Source of the DNA: an uncultured Mycoplasmataceae bacterium
GTDB lineage: Bacteria > Bacillota_I > Bacilli_A > Mycoplasmatales > Mycoplasmoidaceae
DNA length: 9,329 nucleotides
Reading direction: 5' to 3'
Assembly: GCA_947176435.1 (NCBI GenBank)
Contig: CAMWQH010000021.1
Location: 1 to 9,329, forward strand
Within the stretch, counting starts at the first letter, position 1, and each line of letters starts with the position of its first letter. The notes below the pieces were generated by a model. It was not told the DNA's origin and ran no database searches. It saw only the letters and a list, made by a program, of their open reading frames with translations. Shown here in pieces: positions 1 to 5,906 of the stretch. The position numbers and the translations under genes are program-made.

Positions 1-68
1 ACCTCCTGCATTTCATCAAGAAAATATGAAATTTCACACACTTTATATTCAAACCAAATTATTCTACT
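1..68 (-). CDS. start of the next tail gene, partial, start codon unclear
   Basis: This is the reading frame -1 relative to the tail chaperone, open from just after a TAG at 71-69 to the window edge. It reads ...IIWFEYKVCEISYFLDEMQEV, with well-mixed aromatic, acidic and hydrophobic residues like a real protein; the chaperone frame continued past its stop reads much less like one. It overlaps the last codons of the chaperone, the place where the second part of a tail chaperone pair (the gpT role) or the gene before the tape measure is expected. There is no ATG before 11-9; a GTG at 41-39 and ATT/ATA codons near 62-57 are the only other candidates. The range given is the maximum open extent, not a chosen start. 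Identity as a gpT-like protein is inference from position. Confidence 0.35.
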
Positions 69-394
69 CTATTCGTGTGCTTTTTTTTTTTAATTTTTGG
101 CTCAGTATCGTCTTTTGTGGTATCGTCTTTAAATGGTTGATTCCTTTTAGCAATTTCCTGTAACCACATTGTAAATTCATTTAGTAAATTGGGATTTTCA
201 TCTACATATTCAATAAAATCATCAAATGATAATTCCAAATCTTTGTCTGAAGCCAATACAGTTGAATAAAAATATATCATCATTTCTGTTACACCTTTTC
301 CTGCAAAAGTTTCACCAACAATTTTTTCATAAATCATCAGACTTCTAAAAGTCTGTCTGAGTTCTATTTCCTTATCTTTAATTTTTACTACCAT
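59..394 (-). CDS. tail assembly chaperone (gpG-like)
   Basis: A 111-aa protein following the tail-tube gene, the usual place of the tail assembly chaperone, which binds the tape measure protein and keeps it soluble while the tail tube polymerises around it. The N-terminus (KIKDKEIELRQTFRSLMIYEKI) is the short beta-strand plus helix pattern typical of the gpG-like family in Bacteroidota phages, followed by an acidic helical body (SFDDFIEYVDENPNLL). The C-terminus turns abruptly to charged low-complexity sequence, ending in four lysines encoded by A11G (91-80). The coordinates include the stop at 61-59. An A-run at this point recalls programmed -1 frameshifting in tail chaperones, but both alternative frames hit a stop within a few codons here. 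It is separated from the tube gene by 86 nt containing a strong hairpin, so its level is probably set below that of the tube. Confidence 0.75.
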   Translation of the reverse strand: MVVKIKDKEIELRQTFRSLMIYEKIVGETFAGKGVTEMMIYFYSTVLASDKDLELSFDDFIEYVDENPNLLNEFTMWLQEIAKRNQPFKDDTTKDDTEPKIKKKKHTNRVE

Positions 395-425
395 ATTAAA
401 TTATTGTTATATATATTATAAATAT

Positions 426-465
426 TAAATAAGTGAGCAAATATTGTTATTTACCCACTTATTTA
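426..465 (-). terminator. 18-bp intercistronic hairpin after the tail-tube gene
   Basis: In minus-strand RNA the arm TAAATAAGTGGGTAAATA (465-448) pairs with TATTTGCTCACTTATTTA (443-426) across a four-base ACAA loop. All 18 positions pair, with two G·U wobbles. On the plus strand the same two positions become A/C mismatches, so the structure fits the transcribed strand best. It lies 15 nt after the tail-tube stop and 31 nt before the chaperone ATG. The 3' flank (AATATTTATAATATAT) is AU-rich rather than a clean U-tract. It is therefore best read as a partial terminator or attenuator, or as a 3' stabiliser or processing site, that keeps tube expression high relative to the chaperone. The function is inferred. 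Confidence 0.6.
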
Positions 466-480
466 TAATTAAATCTTTAT

Positions 481-939
481 TTATTCTACTACAGGAATTG
501 TTTCTACTTTAATCAATTTACCTGTACCTGTAAATGTTGCTGAATAAGTAGCATTCTCACCTGTACTTGCATTTGCTGTTAGGGAGGTTATAAATACTTT
601 GCCTGTATAACCCTTTGCTCCTGTCCAACAATTATAATCTCCATCTACAACTGTTTTATTGGGGTCATTCTCTTTTTTAGTACCAAAATAAACCTGTATT
701 GCTGTTCTTGTCAGCATTAAATCCATTAACTTGTCGTATGAATTTGCTGTGTATAAATTCTCAGATGTAAGTTCCCAACTAATTTTATTAACCTCATTAG
801 ATGCCCAAACACCACCATCTTTTGAACTTGTTTCAACTGCATCAGCGGATACAGTCAATTGGTGTGAGGTTGCAAATGCAAGAGAATTCCCATCTTCATC
901 AAATAACATCAAGTCATCACCTTTAATAATTTTTTCCAT
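481..939 (-). CDS. major tail protein (tail tube)
   Basis: A 152-aa protein of the TP901-1/Phage_tail_2-like tube family. Hexameric rings of it stack to form the tube through which DNA is delivered. The pattern is an N-terminal beta strand (GDDLMLFDEDGNSLAFATSH), a central SWELTSEN segment, a YFGTKK strand, and a C-terminal strand pair ending NATYSATFTGTGKL, close to the conserved end of this family. Length and position, after the tail terminator and before the chaperone, agree. The start ATG at 939 follows a 39-nt A-rich leader without Shine-Dalgarno. It is likely one of the most highly expressed genes of the module; a strong hairpin directly follows its stop. Confidence 0.8.
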   Translation of the reverse strand: MEKIIKGDDLMLFDEDGNSLAFATSHQLTVSADAVETSSKDGGVWASNEVNKISWELTSENLYTANSYDKLMDLMLTRTAIQVYFGTKKENDPNKTVVDGDYNCWTGAKGYTGKVFITSLTANASTGENATYSATFTGTGKLIKVETIPVVE

Positions 940-978
940 TGTATTAGATTGTTTTTTTATTATTTATTAGTTTTATTG

Positions 979-1359
979 TCAGTTCATAGCACATTTAAAA
1001 TAAAGTTGTTGTACAAATGCATCATTAATAAAATCTTCATCTACATCTTCCAAAATAACATTTGAAATCTCCTCTGATAGTTTTCTTTTATCTAATGTTT
1101 TCCTTACTTCATTTGCTATTTCTAACGAACTTATATAAGTGTTTGAAACTACAATTATAGCGAATCCAACTTCATCTTCATAATAACCATCTTTATTAAC
1201 CCTATTACTGATTGAAGTTCGGAAATATACTATAAAAGGATATGTAACATCATTCTCTGCAACTAATGGATATATCTTATCTCCAACCATTTGCTTTAAT
1301 GTTACATTCTCACTTAATAATTTATAAATTGTTTTACCTATCAGAATACTATTTACCAT
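979..1359 (-). CDS. DUF3168-like tail terminator / tail completion protein
   Basis: A 126-aa protein placed between the gp10-like protein and the tail tube, the position of the tail terminator (SPP1 gp17 / HK97 gp10 neighbourhood), which caps the tube and joins it to the neck. The sequence fits the DUF3168 pattern: an N-terminal helix (ILIGKTIYKLLSEN), the segment GDKIYPLVAENDVTYPFIVY with the conserved I-x-P...P-x-x-x-Y arrangement at about residues 27-45, a strand FAIIVVSNTY, then a helix IANEVRKTLD and final strands. Its ATG overlaps the end of the preceding gene by 11 nt, suggesting translational coupling. Assignment rests on residue pattern and synteny; distant members of this family are poorly conserved. 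Confidence 0.65.
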   Translation of the reverse strand: MVNSILIGKTIYKLLSENVTLKQMVGDKIYPLVAENDVTYPFIVYFRTSISNRVNKDGYYEDEVGFAIIVVSNTYISSLEIANEVRKTLDKRKLSEEISNVILEDVDEDFINDAFVQQLYFKCAMN

Positions 1360-1852
1360 TACATTTTTGAATTGCTTTTATTAATTCAGATTCAATAACT
1401 GAGGGTGCATTTTTTAATTCACTGCTTACTGCTTCACTAAAAAAATTAAGCCCTATTATTTTACCTGTCCTATGCCCTTTGACGTGATATAATTTACCAC
1501 TTTTTGATTTTCTTTTGTAGTCTTTGGTGTGTCTATCCACAGTGCCATTTTCAAAAAAACGTGTTCTGTATGTACCACTTGATTTTGAACGTGTACCCAT
1601 TATGTGTACAGATGCAACACTTTCGCCTAAAAAGTCAATTTCTCTAAATTTTGAGACTCTAACAGCATCAATTAATTTATCATTATATTTAGGATTAGAT
1701 TTTGTTGAATTAGGTAAAAGTCTTTTTAATAATGATTTTGTTTTATTGCGGATATTTCTTACCGCTTTCATCATCCCCCTTTTTCTGCCTTTTACAATTT
1801 CTTTTCTTAAATCATCTGATATACTTTTCCATTGTATTATTAAATCATTCAT
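1349..1852 (-). CDS. HK97 gp10-like neck/tail completion protein
   Basis: A 167-aa basic protein resembling the HK97-gp10-like family of neck components. Visible features are an N-terminal helix rich in Arg/Lys (residues about 15-45), the motif RTRFFENGTVDRHTK (about 96-110), which matches the family's F-x-E-x-G-T signature, a Lys-rich stretch (110-130), and a C-terminal FFSEAV helix (about 137-142) corresponding to the family's usual ending. It overlaps the head-closure gene by 8 nt upstream and the DUF3168-like gene by 11 nt downstream, so the neck genes form one coupled block. Its high positive charge may reflect contact with DNA or with the acidic connector; that is inference. Confidence 0.7.
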   Translation of the reverse strand: MNDLIIQWKSISDDLRKEIVKGRKRGMMKAVRNIRNKTKSLLKRLLPNSTKSNPKYNDKLIDAVRVSKFREIDFLGESVASVHIMGTRSKSSGTYRTRFFENGTVDRHTKDYKRKSKSGKLYHVKGHRTGKIIGLNFFSEAVSSELKNAPSVIESELIKAIQKCNGK

Positions 1853-2162
1853 TAATTAACTCTGTTGTTATTATTATTTTCTGTAAGAGATTATTTTTAT
1901 CAATGGATAGAATTCTATGAAATTTATTATTATATTTTATTCTATCAGTTTCCTCCACATCAATATAATACCTAACCTCAAATACTAAATTATAACTATA
2001 GACAATTTCGTGATTCTCTAATTTTCTATTGCCTGAATTGCTTAATTTATTGGCTTTGGTCCTCAATTTATAAGAATAGGTGTTAACTTGTTCACCTAAT
2101 TCATTTTTGATTATATTAGGTGAATATATTTCAATATTTTCAGTTAATCTTCCTGCTTCCAT
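1845..2162 (-). CDS. head closure protein (SPP1 gp16-like head-tail adaptor)
   Basis: A 105-aa protein of the head-tail joining family (Phage_H_T_join, SPP1 gp16-like), which closes the portal channel after packaging and forms the docking surface for the tail. The opening, EAGRLTENIEIYSPNIIKNE, matches the family's start with a conserved R-L near residue 4-6 followed by a beta strand. The rest is all-beta, ending in the typical segment DRIKYNNKFHRILSIDKNN (about 73-91), where the family has an I-x-Y-x-G-x-x-Y/F-x-I pattern. Its ATG shares one base with the TAA of the connector gene (TAATG), a classic stop-start coupling. It is short but complete. Confidence 0.7.
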   Translation of the reverse strand: MEAGRLTENIEIYSPNIIKNELGEQVNTYSYKLRTKANKLSNSGNRKLENHEIVYSYNLVFEVRYYIDVEETDRIKYNNKFHRILSIDKNNLLQKIIITTELINE

Positions 2163-2479
2163 TATGAGTTATTTTTATCAGAATAATTTTTATACAGACT
2201 TAGAATATAATCAAAATTGTAAGGAATAGTATTTACTGAGGTAAATGAATTAATTTCCCTATTTCGATACATTTCACCTATAAACAAAAGAATTGCATGA
2301 TTCAATGGTGAAGGCAATTCTCCACCATTGACCTCTGCAATATATTCTAAATTAACGTCAGTATGTTTTTCAACAACTTTTTGGGCAACAGAATATAAAG
2401 ACAATAAATAATTATCATCTTCTTTATATTCTTCATCTATATTTAAATGCTTTTTAATCTGCTCTATATTCAAAAACAT
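2162..2479 (-). CDS. gp6-like head-tail connector
   Basis: A 105-aa acidic, mostly helical protein just downstream of the major capsid gene, the usual location of the gp6/gp15-like connector that binds below the portal. It begins LNIEQIKKHLNIDEEYKEDDNYLLSLYSVAQKVVEKHT in type: the family's hallmark opening of a short helix-loop with conserved L-K-x-H-L-x-I-D, then a D-D-x-x-L helix. A second part, LNHAILLFIGEMYRNRE (about 59-75), matches the conserved helix with a YxNRE-like end. It ends one base into the start of the head-closure gene. Family assignment is by motif pattern and gene order. Confidence 0.75.
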   Translation of the reverse strand: MFLNIEQIKKHLNIDEEYKEDDNYLLSLYSVAQKVVEKHTDVNLEYIAEVNGGELPSPLNHAILLFIGEMYRNREINSFTSVNTIPYNFDYILSLYKNYSDKNNS

Positions 2480-2501
2480 ACCAAATTAATTAACTATATT
2501 A

Positions 2502-3452
2502 TTATACTTTTGCAACTGAAATTGCGCTATCTCTAAGTAGTTTTGCATCAAAAAATGCGCTCACCACCACACGAATTTTTGACTCTGTGCTTAAAGAATA
2601 TGGGTCAACAACTAAATCGATCGCTCCCCATTGACCTATTGCAAGCTGTGAGAAATCACCATAGGCAACATTTGTATTTTCTACATTTGAAGTATTAAAT
2701 ACTTTTGTTCCATCTATTGTGCCATTCTGCATTACTAATTCAGTTGACTTCGTTGACTTAGGCATATTGCGAAGTGCTGCCTTAGCCTTATTGCTCATTA
2801 TATATACACAGTCACCAATAACATTAGCATCCTCAATATCTGACTCTAAATCACAAATATCTTTGAATGTTGCAATTGACCTAAGTTCATCATCACTATA
2901 AAAGATACCTTCAGGTTTGGTTGCAGTTCCATTTTCGCTACCTAATATAGTTTCCTCAAGTTTGCTGTTAATTGCATTTACCAAATCAGCTCTTAGCATA
3001 GCCTCTGCACTTACGCTGTCTTGTACTAAGAATTGTTTAGAAATATCAATAAATGCTGTTAATCTCTTAGGCTGCAATTTAACGTTATCAAACGATGCAC
3101 CTCCGTCTTTTGCTGTTGTTGTTTCACCTTCCCAATATACATTGCTGCCTGTCATTACAGGTACCTGCACATCTCCAACTAAATTGGTAAGGAACTTTGC
3201 ACCTGCATTTACAAGTACGTTTTTTGCTCTAAGTGGTTCAAGTAAATCAAACATTTCTGTAGCAACAACATCTTCACCTTCTTTTTCAACGGTAATATCA
3301 CGCATTTCTACAGGTAACTGAATCTGTCCTGAATATGACACACCGCTTTTTCTCATTTCCTCTATGCCTTTGTTTACTACATTAAGTGTACATTCATCCA
3401 TTTGGCGATTGTTCACCACATCATTGATAGCTTTTATTAATCTGAATTCCAT
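2502..3452 (-). CDS. major capsid protein, HK97 fold
   Basis: A 316-aa capsid protein of the HK97 family (Phage_capsid), the shell subunit. An N-terminal arm (1-60) leads to EMFDLLEPLRAKNVL (66-80), then the E-loop/spine region with YWEGETTTAKDGGASFD (106-122) and LQPKRLTAFIDISKQFL (126-142). GTATKPEGI (175-183) and the A-domain end (VRVVVSAFFDAKLLRDSA, about 294-310) are typical. HK97 relatives usually begin with a roughly 100-residue delta domain that is cleaved after assembly; this protein lacks it. A delta-like coiled coil is instead encoded just upstream, in the same frame, separated by TAA and five codons. Read through, the two would total about 391 aa, close to the canonical length. 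The ATG at 3452 is preceded by an A-rich leader. Confidence 0.9.
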   Translation of the reverse strand: MEFRLIKAINDVVNNRQMDECTLNVVNKGIEEMRKSGVSYSGQIQLPVEMRDITVEKEGEDVVATEMFDLLEPLRAKNVLVNAGAKFLTNLVGDVQVPVMTGSNVYWEGETTTAKDGGASFDNVKLQPKRLTAFIDISKQFLVQDSVSAEAMLRADLVNAINSKLEETILGSENGTATKPEGIFYSDDELRSIATFKDICDLESDIEDANVIGDCVYIMSNKAKAALRNMPKSTKSTELVMQNGTIDGTKVFNTSNVENTNVAYGDFSQLAIGQWGAIDLVVDPYSLSTESKIRVVVSAFFDAKLLRDSAISVAKV

Positions 3453-3480
3453 TTTATTTATTTTATTTTATTTTTTATTA
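3453..3480 (-). promoter_or_regulatory. A-rich Shine-Dalgarno-less leader of the capsid gene
   Basis: The 28 bases before the capsid ATG contain only A and T in minus-strand sense, mostly repeats of AAAAT/AAAT, and include the TAA stop of the preceding gene (3470-3468). There is no purine-rich GGAG element. In Bacteroidota, A-rich unstructured leaders are associated with efficient Shine-Dalgarno-independent initiation, so this may drive high capsid translation independently of the small gene upstream. The same stretch contains the in-frame stop separating the two proteins, so it may also be a point where translation re-initiates. Confidence 0.4.
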
Positions 3481-3677
3481 CCATTATTATTTAGATTATT
3501 TCTAATCTCTTCAATTTGTGTATTTATTTCTGTAATTCTATTTCTAATTTCTTTTATCCTGTTATTCTCTTCTTCAGAAAAATCTCTTATCTCTTCTTTG
3601 CATTTTTCAATTAATTTAAATGCCTCATTTTTGAGCTGTGTTTTTTCATCTGTGAGTATTAGAGTATTATTCTTCAT
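3468..3677 (-). CDS. delta-domain-like capsid scaffold, small coiled-coil protein
   Basis: A 69-aa, highly charged and almost wholly helical protein. The heptad-like run from about residue 8 to 63, with a central RDFSEEENNRIKEIRNRI motif, closely follows the pattern of the N-terminal delta domain of HK97-type capsid proteins (helix, a D-x-S/T-x-E-E-E turn, then a second helix of I/E repeats). In HK97 this domain acts as built-in scaffold and is destroyed by the prohead protease. Here it is a separate reading frame, starting with an ATGA overlap (4 nt) with the protease gene and ending in TAA 15 nt before the capsid ATG, in the same frame as the capsid gene. It may be an independent scaffold protein, or the first half of a capsid gene split by a stop. 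No Cys or membrane segment is present. Confidence 0.65.
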   Translation of the reverse strand: MKNNTLILTDEKTQLKNEAFKLIEKCKEEIRDFSEEENNRIKEIRNRITEINTQIEEIRNNLNNNGNKK

Positions 3678-4249
3678 AAATCTTCAAGTTCACTTTTTAT
3701 TAAATCCATTTTATTGTCAATCTCGTCCGATGTATGTTTGACTTCTTCAAACCTCTTGTTACAGGTAGTATGCTCATATGCAGGTGAAAATACAGGTGAT
3801 ACATCAAATAATTCTTTAATTTTAAATATTTCTCTGTAAATCACATCGTCCTTTTTATACCATTTTTCGCTGCCTTTTTCATCTTTGTCAATTGTAAAAG
3901 CAAATGACGAAGACGTAATTTCGCCTCTTCTGATATGTTCCAATACCTCATTGCCTAACTCTGTATTAGGAGCATCAAACATATATTTTAATCCATTATC
4001 ATCCACTTCCAACAATAAGCTACCTTTCCCATATTTAGACCTTGCTAATATCTTATTATCATCATGATTTAATTTGGCAAATACATCACTTGACAATATG
4101 GTGTCATTTGTAATTGCACCTCTATGTATTATTTCGATAAAACCAATATTATTTGATTCTGATTCAAAAACACTTGCATAGCCTTCTATAGTCCTGCTAT
4201 CTTTATCTATATTGAAATTACTTTGTATCTGTCTCTTTTCCATTATCAT
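3674..4249 (-). CDS. prohead maturation protease (HK97 type, S78)
   Basis: A 191-aa serine protease of the prohead protease family (Peptidase S78), which is packaged inside the prohead and cleaves the scaffold or delta domain. Landmarks are the N-terminal strand IEGYASVFES (21-30), the LNHDDNKILARS block (60-71) with the likely catalytic His62, the segment EITSSSFAF (110-118) with likely catalytic Ser115 followed by Phe, and FDVSPVFSPAY (148-158), matching the family's DVSPV-x-x-PAY signature. The start overlaps the portal gene by 32 nt. There are two close ATG codons (residues 1 and 3), and the second, giving MEKRQ, is equally plausible. Its substrate here would be the separately encoded delta-like protein and possibly the capsid N-arm. 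Confidence 0.88.
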   Translation of the reverse strand: MIMEKRQIQSNFNIDKDSRTIEGYASVFESESNNIGFIEIIHRGAITNDTILSSDVFAKLNHDDNKILARSKYGKGSLLLEVDDNGLKYMFDAPNTELGNEVLEHIRRGEITSSSFAFTIDKDEKGSEKWYKKDDVIYREIFKIKELFDVSPVFSPAYEHTTCNKRFEEVKHTSDEIDNKMDLIKSELEDL

Positions 4250-5414
4250 TAATTGTATTCTGCTTTATATCTGTATAGGCAATTATATGTTTGTCACCTC
4301 CATCTATTGGAGATAAATCCATTTTATTGCGTACTTCATTTATACATAAAATACCTTTATCTAAAAGCAGGCTATAATATTCAGCCTCTTCTTTTTTGTT
4401 GGTTCTTAATAAAATAGTTTCATCAAAATTGATGCTTAAATTTGATTCTGAAGGTTTTAATAATTTTCTATTAAACTCCTGCTCTATCATTGTTATATAT
4501 GGCAATAATGTATGCAATAAAAACTGATTCTGCGTTGCCTCAATTGTATTATAACTTGAATTAGTTAAGTCTCCTAATAATACAGGCGAGACGCCAAAAA
4601 ATCTTGCAATATCTGATATTTGATATTGTCTACTCTCAATTAATTGTGCATCATCTGCTGACACCTGCACAGGCTTATAATCCATATTGCCTTGTAAAAT
4701 TGCAAGTCCACTACCACCATTTGTATAAGCAGTGTTCCAACTTGTTTTAATTGCATCTCTTTGTTCCTTTGACAGTTGCCCTTGTACTGTTAGTATACCT
4801 GATAGATTACAGCCATTGGAGAAAAAATTATTTGCAGAATTTTCAGTATTATTTGATATTTCAATACTTCTACTTGCGTAACTTATCACCGACTTCCCAT
4901 TTATACCATCATAGCTATTTTTAACCAAATGTATCATATTACAAGGTTCAATTTTTTTAATTGGAAATAAGTTGCAGGTATAATATAAATCTCTGTTATT
5001 TTTATTATAATGAATTTGTACACTATTACTATCTAAAAATAGCAGGTCTAAAACATCGCCATTTTCACTTCTTTCAATGTAAGCAAACCCATTACCTTTT
5101 AATAATACGGATTGAATAAGTAACTTAATTAAATTGTACTGAGTTAATAAGTTATTTTTTAATGCAATACAAATGGGGTGATTGGTTATATATTCTTTAT
5201 GTTTTTCTGAAGATATGCTTATTCTAATCGGTAGTAATGCACAGTTATCAGAGATAATTTCCACAGCTCTATATACTGCACTAATTCCCATAGCTCCGTT
5301 TAGCGTTGAGAATCCGTTAAAAGTAAGGGCATCAGAATAAGGAGTAATATAATTTACGCCTCTTTTTTCTTTCGTTATGTTATATCCAAAAATCTTCATC
5401 AAATAAAAATGCAT
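4218..5414 (-). CDS. portal protein (HK97 family)
   Basis: A 398-aa portal of the HK97/SPP1-type family (Phage_portal). Twelve copies form the ring at one capsid vertex through which the terminase pumps DNA. Recognisable stretches are AVYRAVEIISDNCALLPI (46-63), the family's early helix before the LPL motif, GNGFAYIER (107-115), IARFFGVSPVLLGDL (269-283), LLPYITMIEQEFNRKLL (303-319) and the C-terminal EVRNKMDLSPIDGGD (360-374). Length is normal for the family. The annotated ATG lies 18 nt after the amidase stop; a second ATG at residue 6 (MKIFGYN) is a reasonable alternative. The stop lies 32 nt inside the protease gene. No truncation is seen. Confidence 0.9.
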   Translation of the reverse strand: MHFYLMKIFGYNITKEKRGVNYITPYSDALTFNGFSTLNGAMGISAVYRAVEIISDNCALLPIRISISSEKHKEYITNHPICIALKNNLLTQYNLIKLLIQSVLLKGNGFAYIERSENGDVLDLLFLDSNSVQIHYNKNNRDLYYTCNLFPIKKIEPCNMIHLVKNSYDGINGKSVISYASRSIEISNNTENSANNFFSNGCNLSGILTVQGQLSKEQRDAIKTSWNTAYTNGGSGLAILQGNMDYKPVQVSADDAQLIESRQYQISDIARFFGVSPVLLGDLTNSSYNTIEATQNQFLLHTLLPYITMIEQEFNRKLLKPSESNLSINFDETILLRTNKKEEAEYYSLLLDKGILCINEVRNKMDLSPIDGGDKHIIAYTDIKQNTINDNGKETDTK

Positions 5415-5432
5415 TTAATTATAAATAGTTGT

Positions 5433-5891
5433 CTAATTAATAAAATCCAAATTATGTTGCAATATTTTTGTTGAATTTAATTCTTCTCTAAAATTTTCTA
5501 TTTTAAAAGACGGACATGCTTTATTTGCAAAATTATAATGTCCATAGACTTTATTTAATGGAAGATTATATTTTTTCATTAAATCAGCTACTAATTTATA
5601 CATTGCTTCTTTTTGTTTATCTGTTCTTGTGTCTTTGGGTGTTTTTCCATCTTTTGCAAGTCCACCTATATAACAAATACCAATTGAAGTTGTATTGTGT
5701 CCTACAGTGTGTGCACCATTTTCTGTTTCTTCTCTACCTTTTTCAACAGTACCATCTAAATCTATTACATAATGATACCCAATTTTCTTAAAACCCCTCT
5801 CTTTATGCCATTTATCAATATCTGCTGCTTTGAAATCTTTACCTTCTTGTGTTGCTGAACAATGAAGTATTATCTTATTTGGTTTGTTCAT
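5433..5891 (-). CDS. N-acetylmuramoyl-L-alanine amidase (T7 lysozyme-like endolysin)
   Basis: A 152-aa zinc amidase (Amidase_2/PGRP fold) that cuts the bond between muramic acid and the peptide stem of peptidoglycan. The T7 lysozyme active-site set can be placed: His10 in IILHCSAT, Tyr39 in GYHYVIDLDG, His118 in GHYNFANKACPSF, Lys124 and Cys126, with the His-to-Cys spacing of eight found in T7. TSIGICYIGG (68-77) is also typical. There is no signal peptide or transmembrane segment, so release would depend on a holin or other route; no holin-like gene is present in the window. It sits between large terminase and portal, 15 and 18 nt from its neighbours, so it is co-expressed with the head genes. 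It could serve as the endolysin, or as a virion-associated enzyme; the sequence does not decide. Confidence 0.9.
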   Translation of the reverse strand: MNKPNKIILHCSATQEGKDFKAADIDKWHKERGFKKIGYHYVIDLDGTVEKGREETENGAHTVGHNTTSIGICYIGGLAKDGKTPKDTRTDKQKEAMYKLVADLMKKYNLPLNKVYGHYNFANKACPSFKIENFREELNSTKILQHNLDFIN

Positions 5892-5906
5892 AGTGAATAT
5901 ATGTAT

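Noticed and set aside
2917..3321. Plus-strand 134-aa reading frame inside the capsid gene
   Set aside because: It is fully antisense to a strongly recognised capsid protein, and its Ser/Leu/Thr-rich composition is typical of a shadow frame.
3468..3470. Reassigned genetic code in which TAA is read as an amino acid, joining the delta-like and capsid frames
   Set aside because: TAA is used as the apparent stop of many other genes here with normal lengths, including the large terminase's neighbours and the capsid itself. No gene contains internal TAG, TGA or TAA codons that would need recoding.
3364..3741. Plus-strand hydrophobic 125-aa reading frame, superficially membrane- or holin-like
   Set aside because: It lies antisense to the delta-like gene and parts of the protease and capsid genes. 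Its Phe/Leu/Ser richness is the reverse complement of A-rich Lys/Glu/Asn codons. No other plus-strand gene is supported.
5516..5791. Plus-strand 91-aa Leu/Tyr-rich reading frame opposite the amidase
   Set aside because: It is antisense to an enzyme whose catalytic residues are intact, and it reads as low-complexity hydrophobic sequence with no plausible leader.
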